DNA from: Bacillota bacterium
GTDB lineage: Bacteria; Bacillota; Clostridia; Christensenellales; Aristaeellaceae
Length of the DNA stretch: 58,137 bases
Reading direction: 5' to 3'
NCBI GenBank assembly: GCA_023398575.1
Contig: JAEWSC010000072.1
Span: 1 to 58,137 of the forward strand
Part shown: positions 42,609-51,480 of the stretch, in pieces
Position numbering within the stretch: position 1 is the stretch's first letter
Layout: each line of letters opens with the position of its first letter
Position numbers and translations under genes: made by a program
Notes under the pieces: model-generated
The model's database searches: none
Told to the model about the DNA's origin: nothing
Seen by the model: only the letters and a program-made list of their open reading frames with translations

Positions 42609-45071
42609 CTATATGAACAAATTTACATTCGATTCCTCAGCATCGCCAAGGTATGCCCCAACACCGGCCAACTCTACGCCGTCTAGCAGTTCTTCCTTGC
42701 GAATGCCCATCACATCCATACTCATGGTACAGGCCACCAGCTTGATGCCGCTTGCCATGGCCTTTTTCATCAATTCTTGCAAGGAATCCACATTCTTTTG
42801 CCGCATGACCATTTTCATCATGGCGGTGCCCATGCCACCCATATTCATTTTGGACAGCTTCAATTTATCCACGCCTCTTGGCATCATGCCGCCAAACATA
42901 GCTTCAATCAAAGACTTTTTCACCTTTTGCTTATTGCCCCTGCGCAGCGCGTTCAGACCCCAGAAGGTAAAGAACATGGTTACCGGGCGACCCATGGCAG
43001 CCGCGCCATTAGCAATTATAAACGATGCCAGCACCTTGTCCAGATCGCCGCTGAAGACAATAATCGTCTTGCCGTCCGCCTTGGGAATATCAGTTACAAC
43101 AGGTGCCGCAGATCCTTTTTTGACAAGTGCCACGTATTCTTCCCCACGACGCGTGTTTGCAACCAAGGTATTGCCCGTACGACGGCACCAGGATACAATA
43201 TCCTTGGCAAAACCGGGGTCGTTTGCGGAAACCTCGATAACATCGCCGTCCTTCAGGCTCTTCATGGTCTCATACACCTTCATGATAGGGCCTGGACATT
43301 GCAAGCCGGAGCAATCCAGCCGCATGGACGCAACAGCCACATCCTTTATCTCCTGATGACCAGAATCAGAAACAGCGGTATTGTTTGCCATATGAGTCGG
43401 CTCCTTCTGTTCATAGTGTGTGGCAAGGTAGAATTTGGTACCGCCAGGATACACCTTTACATTGGTAAAGCCGTGCTCCATCAGGATGCGGGCGGCGTTA
43501 TAGGCGCGCACGCCGATAGCGCAGAAAACAATGATTTCCATCGCTTTGTTTATTTCATTGATCCGGCTGCGCAGCTGGCCCAGCGGAATATGCTTGGAAT
43601 CCGGCACCTCATACACCATGCGTTCGGATTCTTCACGCACATCCAGCACAGTCTGGCTGCCTGTATCTCCCTTTTCCAATGCATCCCACTCTGCCAGAAC
43701 AGCCCTGCCGGATAAAATGTTCTCTGCCACAAAACCGGCCATATTCACCGGGTCCTTGGCTGAGGAATAAGGCGGTGCGTATGCCAGCTCCAGTTCCTTC
43801 AAATCCAACACGGAAGCATGCAGGCGCATGGCAGTGGCAATCACATCGATGCGTTTATCTACCCCATCCCGGCCCACGATCTGTGCGCCGAGTATACGAC
43901 GTCCGTTTTTGGAAAACAGAAGCTTCATTGTCAGCGGCAAAGCACCAGGATAATACCCAGCGTGGGAATTTTGGGTGATGATCAGCGTTTCATAATCCTG
44001 CCCCTTTACCAACCCTTGCTTTTTGAGTGCTTTTTCATTGGCACCGGTAGAGGCCGCCGTCAGATCAAACACCTTGGCAATAGCGGTACCTTGGGTACCT
44101 TTGTAGGTGGAGGCAATACCGGTGATGTTATCCGCCGCAATGCGCCCCTGGCGGTTGGCAGGGCCGGCCAGGGGGATCATGGTTCTGCCGCTGCTGATAA
44201 AGTCCTCTACCTCTACCGCATCGCCCACGGCAAAGATATCAGGGTCCGAGGTGCGCATGTGCTCATCTGTCACAATGCCCCCGGCGGCATTTATCACAAG
44301 CCCAGCATCTTTGGCCAGCATGCCGTTTGGCCGTACACCAATAGAAAGAATGACCAGATCCGCCTTCAATTCACGGCCGCTTTTCAGTTTCACTGTAATA
44401 CCGCTGACCGTATCCTCAAAAGAGGAGACACCATCGCCCAAGCACAAGGTGACGCCCATTTCAACAAGATGCTCATGCAAAAGCTGGGCCATTTCATAAT
44501 CCAAAGGTGCCATTACCTGGTTAAGCATTTCGGCAATGGAAACCGTAAGCCCCGCATGATGCAGGTTCTCCGCCATTTCAAGACCAATAAAGCCGCCGCC
44601 TACTACAATAGCGGAGGTGGCATTGCTTTCTTTGATAAATTGACGAATGCGATCGGTATCAGGCACGGTCCACAAGGTCATAACGCGCTTGGAGTTGCGG
44701 CCTGGAATAGGCGGCATCAGCGGCGATGATCCAGGGGCAAGCACCAATGTATCATAGCCTTCTTCATACGTATCCCCAGACTTTAGGTTTTTGACCGTCA
44801 CCGTTTTCGTATCCCGGTTGATGGCCATAACCTCCTGATTGGTTCGTACATCCATATTGAATTTGGCCTTCATGCCCGCCGGCGTCTGCAAAAGCAGTGC
44901 ATCCCGCGATTTGATCACGTCACCCACGTGATACGGCAGGCCGCAGTTCGCATAGGAAATGTATTCACCCCGTTCAAAGAGAATGATCTCCGCCGTTTCA
45001 TCAAGCCTGCGCAGCCGTGCCGCTGTACTAGCTCCGCCGGCCACGCCGCCCACGATCAAAACTTTTTTGCT
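42609..45071 (-). CDS. CoA-disulfide reductase-rhodanese-TusA-DsrE fusion
   Basis: 820 residues with four domains. Residues 1 to about 450 are a FAD/NAD(P)H disulfide oxidoreductase (VGGVAGGASTAARL, redox Cys44 in YANCGLPYHVG). About 460-555 are a rhodanese (active Cys518 in VFCAIGVRAY). About 583-655 are TusA (Cys593 in LQCPGPIMK). About 668-820 are a DsrE/F-like sulfur carrier (Cys782 in LVACTMSMDVMG). All four sulfur-handling cysteines are present, so the protein could pass persulfide sulfur between its own domains while the flavin domain reduces polysulfide or CoA persulfide. AAGGAG precedes the ATG at 45071. Confidence 0.92.
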   Translation of the reverse strand, partial: SKKVLIVGGVAGGASTAARLRRLDETAEIILFERGEYISYANCGLPYHVGDVIKSRDALLLQTPAGMKAKFNMDVRTNQEVMAINRDTKTVTVKNLKSGDTYEEGYDTLVLAPGSSPLMPPIPGRNSKRVMTLWTVPDTDRIRQFIKESNATSAIVVGGGFIGLEMAENLHHAGLTVSIAEMLNQVMAPLDYEMAQLLHEHLVEMGVTLCLGDGVSSFEDTVSGITVKLKSGRELKADLVILSIGVRPNGMLAKDAGLVINAAGGIVTDEHMRTSDPDIFAVGDAVEVEDFISSGRTMIPLAGPANRQGRIAADNITGIASTYKGTQGTAIAKVFDLTAASTGANEKALKKQGLVKGQDYETLIITQNSHAGYYPGALPLTMKLLFSKNGRRILGAQIVGRDGVDKRIDVIATAMRLHASVLDLKELELAYAPPYSSAKDPVNMAGFVAENILSGRAVLAEWDALEKGDTGSQTVLDVREESERMVYEVPDSKHIPLGQLRSRINEINKAMEIIVFCAIGVRAYNAARILMEHGFTNVKVYPGGTKFYLATHYEQKEPTHMANNTAVSDSGHQEIKDVAVASMRLDCSGLQCPGPIMKVYETMKSLKDGDVIEVSANDPGFAKDIVSWCRRTGNTLVANTRRGEEYVALVKKGSAAPVVTDIPKADGKTIIVFSGDLDKVLASFIIANGAAAMGRPVTMFFTFWGLNALRRGNKQKVKKSLIEAMFGGMMPRGVDKLKLSKMNMGGMGTAMMKMVMRQKNVDSLQELMKKAMASGIKLVACTMSMDVMGIRKEELLDGVELAGVGAYLGDAEESNVNLFI

Positions 45072-45129
45072 CATAACCGCACTCCTTGATTGTTTATGAT
45101 TTAACAAAACATAGGCTCACAAAATCAGA

Positions 45130-45145
45130 ATAAGTATATGCTTAT
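45130..45145. promoter_or_regulatory. Inverted repeat upstream of the CoA-disulfide reductase gene
   Basis: ATAAG-TATATG-CTTAT; on the minus strand it contains TATACT, a possible -10. Such a repeat over a promoter would suit a sulfur- or metal-responsive repressor, but none is encoded next to it besides the MerR protein. Confidence 0.35.
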
Positions 45146-45200
45146 GTCGTAGCAGCATCTGTAACTTTGTCACCAAGGATACTTGCAAATATTGCTGAAA

Positions 45201-45227
45201 ATAAAAGCGGCACCAACCTGGTGCCGC
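45201..45227 (-). terminator. Rho-independent terminator of the ABC transporter-MerR operon
   Basis: Perfect nine-pair stem 45207-45215/45219-45227 followed on the minus strand by TTTTAT, directly after the MerR stop. Confidence 0.92.
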
Positions 45228-45234
45228 GAATTAT

Positions 45235-45705
45235 TTATAACCAAAGCGCTTCACTCAATACAGCTTGCCCCCGTAGGTCCTCCACACAAACCATTTTCAC
45301 CAACAGCCAGGCCCTTTCTTCATCAGTCATGTCCCTCATTCTGCCCGAATTCTTGGATGTCTCCACTCGCTGGGTAATTTTCTCAATGGATTCAATCTTA
45401 TTTTGAGCAGAGGCAATTGCGTCCTCCCACATGACTCGCTTTTTCGAGAGTGCCGCCAGAAACCCCTTGCCGCCTAAACCGCCTGTCATGATTTTCTTTA
45501 TTTCTTTTAAGGTAAAACCAAGGGCCTTTAATTCCAACAGCGCGTTTAGCGTCTGGACCTGATTGGCAGAATAGTACCGGTATCCTGATTCAGGATCAAC
45601 TTTTTCAGGAATCAGGATGCCCACTTTTTCATAGATGCGGATAGCCTTTTGAGATACGTTAAAAAAAGCAGCAATCTCCCCAATTCTCATCAGCGGCTCG
45701 TCCAT
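45235..45705 (-). CDS. MerR-family transcriptional regulator
   Basis: 156 residues: winged-helix MerR DNA-binding domain (RIGEIAAFFNVSQKAIRIYE, DPESGYRYYSANQVQTL) and a coiled-coil dimer helix, with no cysteine-rich metal loop. Its ribosome-binding site AAGGAGGGG is formed by the last codons of the upstream membrane protein gene. As the last gene of the eight-gene transporter operon it probably regulates that operon in response to a drug or peptide. Confidence 0.9.
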   Translation of the reverse strand: MDEPLMRIGEIAAFFNVSQKAIRIYEKVGILIPEKVDPESGYRYYSANQVQTLNALLELKALGFTLKEIKKIMTGGLGGKGFLAALSKKRVMWEDAIASAQNKIESIEKITQRVETSKNSGRMRDMTDEERAWLLVKMVCVEDLRGQAVLSEALWL

Positions 45706-45708
45706 GCA

Positions 45709-46674
45709 TCACCCCTCCTTTGTTATGCCCATCGTTTCCTGAACCCTTTGTACACCTGCCGTTGCGGCATTGATGTTGATGGTGCAGGTTAGCAAAGTCA
45801 TCACTGCCGCCATAAGTCCGCCCCGGTATTGAAAAATAGCTGTCAAGCTGCCGAAGGTTATGCCACCGTCTCTTATTTGCGAACCACCAGTGATCAAGAG
45901 CACAAGGTAACCACCAAGGCCGAATAATGGCAAGAGTCCTGCACCAAAGGCACTGCGCCTTCGCATTCGCATATTGGCCATCCTCGTTTTCAAGCTGCTT
46001 TCTTCAAACCGCTTGAGCAAAAAAGCCTGCGCATCGTACAAGATAGCCGTATCAGCGCAGCTGATGATAGAAGTAAAATCCGCGGCATTTTCTGCCTGCG
46101 CCTGCTGGGCATAATGGCCAAGGGATACCATAGGTTTTGCTACGCAAGTCTGGTTTATATAAGCATGGGGAAGGATGAAAGCAAGAATCAATACATATAC
46201 ACCAGGATCAACGGTGATGAGCAGTATGGAAGAGATAAGTAGACTTAAGATGGCAACCGCCCCGTGGGCTACGTGCATTGGCTGATTGAATAGTGCACAT
46301 GCCGCAGCGGTATCGGTATTCAGCCTTGTAAACCACTCTCCGCCGGAACGCGATTCAATAATGGATAGAGGTAGATGCATTAAGTGGTCAAACAGCTTTG
46401 CGCGAAGCGCCGCAGCCCATCGTACAGCAAAGCATGCATATACCCTCCATACCGTTCCATTATATAAAAAAAGAAGCATGCTGCCAATGAAAAACTGTAG
46501 GCACGTACATTGTAATCCTGCTGTATCTCCCCTTGATACAGCATCGAAGGATTGCTGCAAGAAACAGGCCTGCAGCAAGGTAAAGGCAGCATCAAAGGGA
46601 CAACGGAGTATCGTTAGCACTACAAAGCGCGCAAAGCCGCCTATCAGTTGAAATACTTCCCGCAGCTTACGCAT
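45709..46674 (-). CDS. ABC exporter membrane-domain protein
   Basis: 321 residues with five or six membrane helices and the type I exporter membrane-domain layout (LRAKLFDHLMHLPLSIIESR, SGGEWFTRLNTDTAA), but no ATPase domain. The ATG at 46674 overlaps the end of the ATPase gene by eight bases and has GGAGGG upstream. With the membrane protein at 47308 it flanks a single ATPase gene, so the exporter is split into three polypeptides. Confidence 0.82.
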   Translation of the reverse strand: MRKLREVFQLIGGFARFVVLTILRCPFDAAFTLLQACFLQQSFDAVSRGDTAGLQCTCLQFFIGSMLLFLYNGTVWRVYACFAVRWAAALRAKLFDHLMHLPLSIIESRSGGEWFTRLNTDTAAACALFNQPMHVAHGAVAILSLLISSILLITVDPGVYVLILAFILPHAYINQTCVAKPMVSLGHYAQQAQAENAADFTSIISCADTAILYDAQAFLLKRFEESSLKTRMANMRMRRRSAFGAGLLPLFGLGGYLVLLITGGSQIRDGGITFGSLTAIFQYRGGLMAAVMTLLTCTININAATAGVQRVQETMGITKEG

Positions 46675-47305
46675 TGTGCAAACGCCCTCCATCCAGTGCA
46701 TACAGTCTGTTCACGTATAACAGCGCTTCCTTTTGGTGGCTGACGCTGATCACTGTTTTGTTATGCGCTAATTGTTCAAGCCCGTGAAGCACTGCGCTTG
46801 CGGTGTCACCATCCAGCGCACTGAACGCCTCATCCAGCAAAATTACCGCCGAATCCTTCGCGATGGCTCTGGCAATGGCAATGCGCTGTGCCTGTCCACC
46901 GGACACCTTTCCGCCCCTTTCCCCCACAAAGGTGTGAAGCCCATCAGGCAGGGTTTCTATCCAATCCTTCAACTGAGCTGCTACGACTGCACGCTCAACC
47001 ACTTCATCCGCAATGGGGTGACCACAGGTGATATTCTCCCGTATGCTGGCGGGAAAAAGCTGCGCCCCCTGCATGACCATGGCAACTTGCTTTCGAATCT
47101 CAACTGCCGTATGCGCACCATGTACCACCAAAGTACCGTTTTGCTTTTCGTACAAGCCGGATAGCAGCTTAAGCAGTGTGCTCTTTCCGCCTCCGCTGGT
47201 CCCAATGATACCGATATGTTCTCCCGCTGAAACGGACAAACAGATATTATGTAGCACTCTTTTCTCACCATAAGTATAAGATAGATTTTCGATACAAATG
47301 CCCAT
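46667..47305 (-). CDS. ABC exporter ATP-binding protein
   Basis: 212 residues: Walker A GTSGGGKST, Q-loop MVMQGAQLF, signature VSGGQAQRIAIARA, Walker B VILLDEAFSALD and switch His in SVSHQKEA. The sequence is the NBD of lipid/peptide-exporter type that is normally fused to the membrane domain. It starts two bases after the upstream membrane protein ends. One ATPase gene for two membrane genes implies an ATPase homodimer. Confidence 0.92.
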   Translation of the reverse strand: MGICIENLSYTYGEKRVLHNICLSVSAGEHIGIIGTSGGGKSTLLKLLSGLYEKQNGTLVVHGAHTAVEIRKQVAMVMQGAQLFPASIRENITCGHPIADEVVERAVVAAQLKDWIETLPDGLHTFVGERGGKVSGGQAQRIAIARAIAKDSAVILLDEAFSALDGDTASAVLHGLEQLAHNKTVISVSHQKEALLYVNRLYALDGGRLHNA

Positions 47306-47307
47306 GA

Positions 47308-48255
47308 TTATGCCCTCCTATTTTCCATGTTTACGAAGCTCTGCAGAAGCCTCGCATTAGCAGAAAAACGTCGGAACATGGCGATCCGCCCCGGCAGATT
47401 CATCAATACACCAGATACATTGCTCGACAGATTAATGAATATATACAGCGTGCCAATAGCGGTAACCCCGTCTATCACTTGCCGCCCACCCTCCAGCAAC
47501 AATAATACAAGCGGGATGACGGACATGAGCCCAGACAAGGACATCAAAAGTGAGCGCCTGCGTTCCTCCTTCATTGCAGCGCCCTCCCAAGTCGCAAGAG
47601 ATGCATTGTATCCCTGTCCAACAAGCGCCGTTGCCTCAAACAGCTTCATTACAGGAAACAAGGTGACGAGCGTATCGGCAAAGCCATTCATGGAAGCATT
47701 TGCCTTTTGCGTTTCCATAGCAGCATAACCAATCACTCTGCTAGAGAAAAAGGTATATACAAGAATCAGAAACGACGGTGCATTGGCAAGGATCGTTAGC
47801 TTTGGATTGAGCCATAGCATAAAGGAAAATGTGGCAATGAACTTGATAACATCCTCTACGACAGACGTAAGCTGTGTACGCAGATAGGCCGAAACATCAC
47901 CGATTTCATTTTGCAATCGGGAAAGTTGCTCCCCCACATTCATTTGCTCAATCTCGGCAAGTGAAAGAGAAGCAAAATGCCTGGCATAGCCCATGCGAAG
48001 TTCATGCGTCAAAGATTCCATGGTCCAGCCTGAAAGTAGGTTTGTTGCATATGTGGACAAGGCGCACAGAACCAGAGCTGCTGCTGCCAGATATATCATA
48101 TTACCCGGCATGCCAAGCCTCCCTCCCACTGCATTGATAATTTGACTTAGCTGCAGGTTCCACCACAGAGTTAGCACAACGGAAAAAGCGCTGACGATAA
48201 CTGTCAGCGCGGTAAGTCTCACTCGTTTGAGTATCAGTAGTTTTATCAAGCCCAT
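47308..48255 (-). CDS. ABC exporter membrane-domain protein
   Basis: 315 residues with five or six membrane helices and the conserved exporter segment LSLAEIEQMNVGEQLSRLQNE, without an ATPase domain. It pairs with the protein at 45709. The 69-base gap before it (48256-48324) separates it from the ABC-2 genes; no terminator is visible there, so all eight genes may be cotranscribed. Confidence 0.82.
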   Translation of the reverse strand: MGLIKLLILKRVRLTALTVIVSAFSVVLTLWWNLQLSQIINAVGGRLGMPGNMIYLAAAALVLCALSTYATNLLSGWTMESLTHELRMGYARHFASLSLAEIEQMNVGEQLSRLQNEIGDVSAYLRTQLTSVVEDVIKFIATFSFMLWLNPKLTILANAPSFLILVYTFFSSRVIGYAAMETQKANASMNGFADTLVTLFPVMKLFEATALVGQGYNASLATWEGAAMKEERRRSLLMSLSGLMSVIPLVLLLLEGGRQVIDGVTAIGTLYIFINLSSNVSGVLMNLPGRIAMFRRFSANARLLQSFVNMENRRA

Positions 48256-48324
48256 TCAACCACACTCCCAAGCACAGTGTAAACTATGCCCCAGGGACAA
48301 AGTCAACAGTAACAACTAGGCGAT

Positions 48325-49098
48325 TTATCGTTTGTTCCATTCCAAATGACGTAAGCGGTACAGTGAGGCCGCAGAGAAGAAAATAATGAGGCCGGCAGTG
48401 ACAAGAGCTGTGCGAAGAACGGCAGCATCAGGCGTAGAAGACAAGGTCTGGGCGGCTCCCATCAGCCCGGTTGGCAGCCACGTATTGATCTTTAAAAGGC
48501 CACCGAAAATGCTCATCACATACACCATGCCAAGGGTTATCATGCCGGATGCAACAGGCTTCTGCAGCAGAGACCCGAAGAACAGAAGGCCCGCAAGCAA
48601 GAAAACCATAAACAGCCCCTGCATCAAACCGCCTAAAAGTATGGGCAGGTAGCCAACCTCAAATGTGAAAAGAATACCCGCGTACAGATAATTAACAGAA
48701 AGAGCAAGGGTCGGGATAGCAAGAAGTGCTGATCCAAATATAAGCATTTTCGCACTCACGATCTGTGACAAACGCCTGCCGCCGCAAAGAGGCAAAACCA
48801 GTGTATTGTCCTTCAATTCCTGTGCCATAAGCCCGCATAGTGTAAAGGAGACCAACAAAGCGCAAATTTCAAACACATCTCCCATATAGCTTTGAATACA
48901 ACCAATTTGGGTCATCTGAAACATTTGTGCCATAGCCTCATCCGTTAACCCAGGCATTTGACTTTTCATGACACCAGGCAATACCCACTTCATCATCACC
49001 GGTGTCAGCATGGAGAAAAAGGCAAAACCTACGGCTAGTATAAGAAACCTGCCGCTGCGCAAGGCATAGCGCATCTCCTTGAGCAATTCACGCTTCAT
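48325..49098 (-). CDS. ABC-2 type transporter permease
   Basis: 257 residues with six predicted helices; the sequence LVSFTLCGLMAQELKDNTLV is typical of ABC-2 permeases. It overlaps the ATPase gene by 11 bases. With the ATPase at 49088 it probably exports or protects against a peptide or lipid-active compound. Confidence 0.87.
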   Translation of the reverse strand: MKRELLKEMRYALRSGRFLILAVGFAFFSMLTPVMMKWVLPGVMKSQMPGLTDEAMAQMFQMTQIGCIQSYMGDVFEICALLVSFTLCGLMAQELKDNTLVLPLCGGRRLSQIVSAKMLIFGSALLAIPTLALSVNYLYAGILFTFEVGYLPILLGGLMQGLFMVFLLAGLLFFGSLLQKPVASGMITLGMVYVMSIFGGLLKINTWLPTGLMGAAQTLSSTPDAAVLRTALVTAGLIIFFSAASLYRLRHLEWNKR

Positions 49099-50005
49099 GA
49101 CTAGCCGCCTCCTTCATAAAGATATCTTCCAAAGTGTGCTTTCGAAGACCGAAAGATAGAACGGGAACATCCTCCCCTGCGAAAAAAGCCATCAACCGCT
49201 TAGACAAAAGTGCTGTATCCATGACATAAACGGATAGGTTGTTTTCTGCAATTTTTGCATCCTTGACACCTGCGAGGCCCAGGAGTTTATCCAAAGCTTG
49301 TGCCTTCAATGGAGAAGTCAATTCGATATCAAAAATCGGCAGTATATGATCCTTTTTCATTTCATCCAAGGGCTTTTCCATGATGATTTTACCTGCTGCG
49401 ATCATGCCTACCGTATCGCAGATGCGTTCCACATCACTAAGTATGTGAGTAGAAAAGAATACCGTCTTGCCCATTTGCTTAAGCTCTCCAATAAGGCGGA
49501 GCACATCACTTCTGCCTTCCGGATCCAGGGCGGAGGAGGGTTCATCCAGTATAAGCAGACTTGGATCATGCATAAGCGCTGAGGCGATGCCCAACCGCTG
49601 CTTCATACCGCGGGAAAAGCCGCCGACACGGCGGTTAGCCGCTTCTCTTAACCCAACCCAGCTTAGCATTTCCTCGACCCTTTTACGGTTTGCGACAGTA
49701 TTTCCCTTACCAAGATAGCTTAGTGTTTCTCGAGCAGTCATCCATGTGTAGAATCTGGGGTCTTCAGGCAGATAACCTACATTCAAATCACCAGGATGAC
49801 TGATTTTTTTTATGTCCATACCATTGACCAGGCATTCGCCGGCGTTGGGACGGGATAGACCGGCCAGTATATTCATGGTCGTAGACTTTCCGGCTCCATT
49901 ATGACCAATAAAGCCGTAGACCTCGCCTTTTTTCACATTCAAGTCAATGTCCTTTAATGCCTGAAAAGTCTTAAAGTCCTTCTTCAGGCCACGCACGGTA
50001 ATCAT
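49088..50005 (-). CDS. ABC-2 type transporter ATP-binding protein
   Basis: 305 residues from ATG 50005; a longer open frame to 50257 overlaps the small gene upstream and is not used. Walker A GHNGAGKST, signature FSRGMKQRLGIASAL, Walker B LLILDEPSSALDP and the switch His in FFSTHILSD are intact. The C-terminal 80 residues are the usual variable tail of this class. Its ATG shares one base with the stop of the PLDc_N-like gene. Confidence 0.93.
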   Translation of the reverse strand: MITVRGLKKDFKTFQALKDIDLNVKKGEVYGFIGHNGAGKSTTMNILAGLSRPNAGECLVNGMDIKKISHPGDLNVGYLPEDPRFYTWMTARETLSYLGKGNTVANRKRVEEMLSWVGLREAANRRVGGFSRGMKQRLGIASALMHDPSLLILDEPSSALDPEGRSDVLRLIGELKQMGKTVFFSTHILSDVERICDTVGMIAAGKIIMEKPLDEMKKDHILPIFDIELTSPLKAQALDKLLGLAGVKDAKIAENNLSVYVMDTALLSKRLMAFFAGEDVPVLSFGLRKHTLEDIFMKEAASHEA

Positions 50006-50214
50006 CAGTAAGCCTTCTTTCTGCCAATCATCAAAAAGAGGATAGGTCCCAGTAAATTCATGAATACGCAGATGACTATCCAAAGCCATTTGTTCAGATT
50101 TTGTACGCCTTCCTTTACGATCTTCACAATACAGTAAATGGCCAGGCCCAATTGAATAAGAATCAGCGGTAGTATCATCAGGATCATTTCGCGGGTAATA
50201 TGCAGACCATTCAT
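50005..50214 (-). CDS. PLDc_N-domain small membrane protein
   Basis: 69 residues from the ATG behind GGGAGG. Two membrane helices with the PLDc_N pattern (LILIQLGLAIYCIVKIVKEG, LWIVICVFMNLLGPILFLMI then GRKKA). Such proteins are commonly encoded beside ABC-2 transporters in Bacillota and may modulate them. Confidence 0.85.
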   Translation of the reverse strand: MNGLHITREMILMILPLILIQLGLAIYCIVKIVKEGVQNLNKWLWIVICVFMNLLGPILFLMIGRKKAY

Positions 50215-50405
50215 AAGTTGAACCTCCCTTGTTTTTTGTACAACCAGATGATACCAAACAAGGCAGGCATATGATATCTTTTTAGCACAGCACAAATAAC
50301 GCCATTATAGAAAACTACTCCGTCAACCACATTAATATTAGTAACTAATTGAATTTTGTTTTCATTGATGGTCTTAATAAGATATAAATACTCAACACTA
50401 CTCAT
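50211..50405 (-). CDS. Small hypothetical protein, first gene of the operon
   Basis: 64 residues from the ATG after AAGGTGG (a longer start at 50447 is possible). Its last codons form the ribosome-binding site of the next gene and the stop overlaps that start (ATGA), which supports real translation. AT-rich, with no recognised domain. It may be a leader peptide. Confidence 0.5.
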   Translation of the reverse strand: MSSVEYLYLIKTINENKIQLVTNINVVDGVVFYNGVICAVLKRYHMPALFGIIWLYKKQGRFNL

Positions 50406-50775
50406 ATCTTTGTTTCCACCTTCGACATTATTCATTATGACATTCAATATATCACAATATGGAAAAGTGTCAACTGATGATCTTTACTATTCAACAACAC
50501 ATGCAACACAATGAGAACCTTAAGCATGAAATTATCATATAACCAGATTTCACATATTCAAAATGTGACTAAGATTGAACTGACAGTTATACTTTTTATT
50601 TTTTTACATTAAAACGCGCGCGCGCGAGTTCTATAAGATACCTGCATGCAAGCATAATGAATGAAATGGCTAAAAAAAATCATAAAACTAGGTGAAGTTT
50701 GGGGTCGGAAGCACCACAGGTCGTCCGCGCGCGTCAGGAGGACCCGCGCATAGGCGCGATCACGGGTGATGATGC
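50406..50775. other. Intergenic boundary before the accessory island
   Basis: No gene is supported. 50450-50690 is AT-rich and holds an alternating (CG)6 tract at 50615-50626, a possible Z-DNA sequence. From about 50690 the DNA becomes GC-rich, which probably marks the left edge of the island. No integrase, tRNA or attachment-site repeat was found. Confidence 0.45.
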
Positions 50776-50801
50776 GCCCTGCACCCTACGGGGTGCAGGG
50801 C
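50776..50801. other. Hairpin 1 of a structured GC-rich region
   Basis: 11-pair stem GCCCTGCACCC/GGGTGCAGGGC with a TACG loop, extended by GTGAT/ATCAC outside. The tip CCCTACGGGG is exactly complementary to the tip of hairpin 2. Confidence 0.6.
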
Positions 50802-50832
50802 ACATCACGTATGCACATGCGTCACGATAAAG

Positions 50833-50851
50833 GCAACCCCGTAGGGGTTGC
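50833..50851. other. Hairpin 2 of a structured GC-rich region
   Basis: Eight-pair stem GCAACCCC/GGGGTTGC with a GTA loop. Outer segments CGTCACG (about 50820) and CGTGACG (about 50870) can also pair around it. May belong to a noncoding RNA or origin-like structure. Confidence 0.55.
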
Positions 50852-50960
50852 TTCCTGGAGCGCATGCGACGTGACGTTATGCCGCGTCATGCCATGCACC
50901 GCAGCGCTGCCCTGGTCGCTGGTCTGGCTGCCGTTGCCCTGGCTGCCGGTCTGGCTACTG

Positions 50961-51108
50961 CTGCCCAGTTCTGCCGTTGGCCGGATCGCCGGACCTACTC
51001 ACCGTTGCGCTGGTCGCCGGTCTGGCTGCTGCTGCCGACATGGTAAAAAAGATTGACGAAAACCTTTTGGAAAACTTTTGCCCGTTCGGAATCCGTTTCA
51101 AATCCTGG
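50961..51108 (+). repeat. Direct repeat copy 1 (about 148 bases)
   Basis: Closely similar to 51220-51364. In one frame both copies encode DLLTVAxVAGLAAA(A)DMxKKIDENLLENFCPF followed by I--K-W, with several silent differences, which hints at a short coding module. No strong ribosome-binding site is present. Confidence 0.75.
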
Positions 51109-51180
51109 CCCAACGCTGCCGGTTCGCTGACCTGGCTACCGTCGCCCAGGTCGCCGGTCTGGCTGCCATTGCCCTGGCTG

Positions 51181-51216
51181 CCGGTCTGGCTGCCGGTCTG
51201 GCTGCCGGTCTGGCTG
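51181..51216 (+). repeat. Tandem 12-base repeat
   Basis: Three perfect units of CCGGTCTGGCTG with degenerate copies on both sides (from about 51154 and in 50926-50960). Reads as Leu-Ala-Ala-Gly in one frame. Confidence 0.8.
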
Positions 51217-51219
51217 CCG

Positions 51220-51364
51220 CTGCCCAGCTTTGCCGCTGGCCGGATCGCTGGACCTGCTCACGGTTGCCCCGGTCGCCGGTCTGGCTGCCGCCGACATGGC
51301 AAAAAAGATTGACGAAAACCTTTTGGAAAACTTTTGCCCGTTTGAAATCCACCTCAAAACATGG
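51220..51364 (+). repeat. Direct repeat copy 2 (about 145 bases)
   Basis: Second copy of the unit at 50961-51108. In the matching frame it continues about 17 codons to a stop at 51408-51410. Confidence 0.75.
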
Positions 51365-51456
51365 ACCCGCTGCCGACCGGCGACCCATCAGAATGCGCGC
51401 GTAGTTTAGTACCGTCGCGTACGTATATACGCACGTTGCCGTCAAAAAAAATTTTT

Positions 51457-51480
51457 TACCCCCTTTAGGGGGTACTTTTT
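51457..51480. terminator. Terminator upstream of the island operon
   Basis: Seven-pair stem TACCCCC/GGGGGTA (51457-51463/51468-51474), T5 on the right and a run of T/A on the left. Another hairpin GCCTG/CAGGC lies at about 51491-51509. It separates the repeat region from the operon; the operon's promoter is probably between here and 51540 but is not clear. Confidence 0.75.

Noticed and set aside
51181..51216. CRISPR array
   Set aside because: The 12-base units are directly adjacent without spacers.
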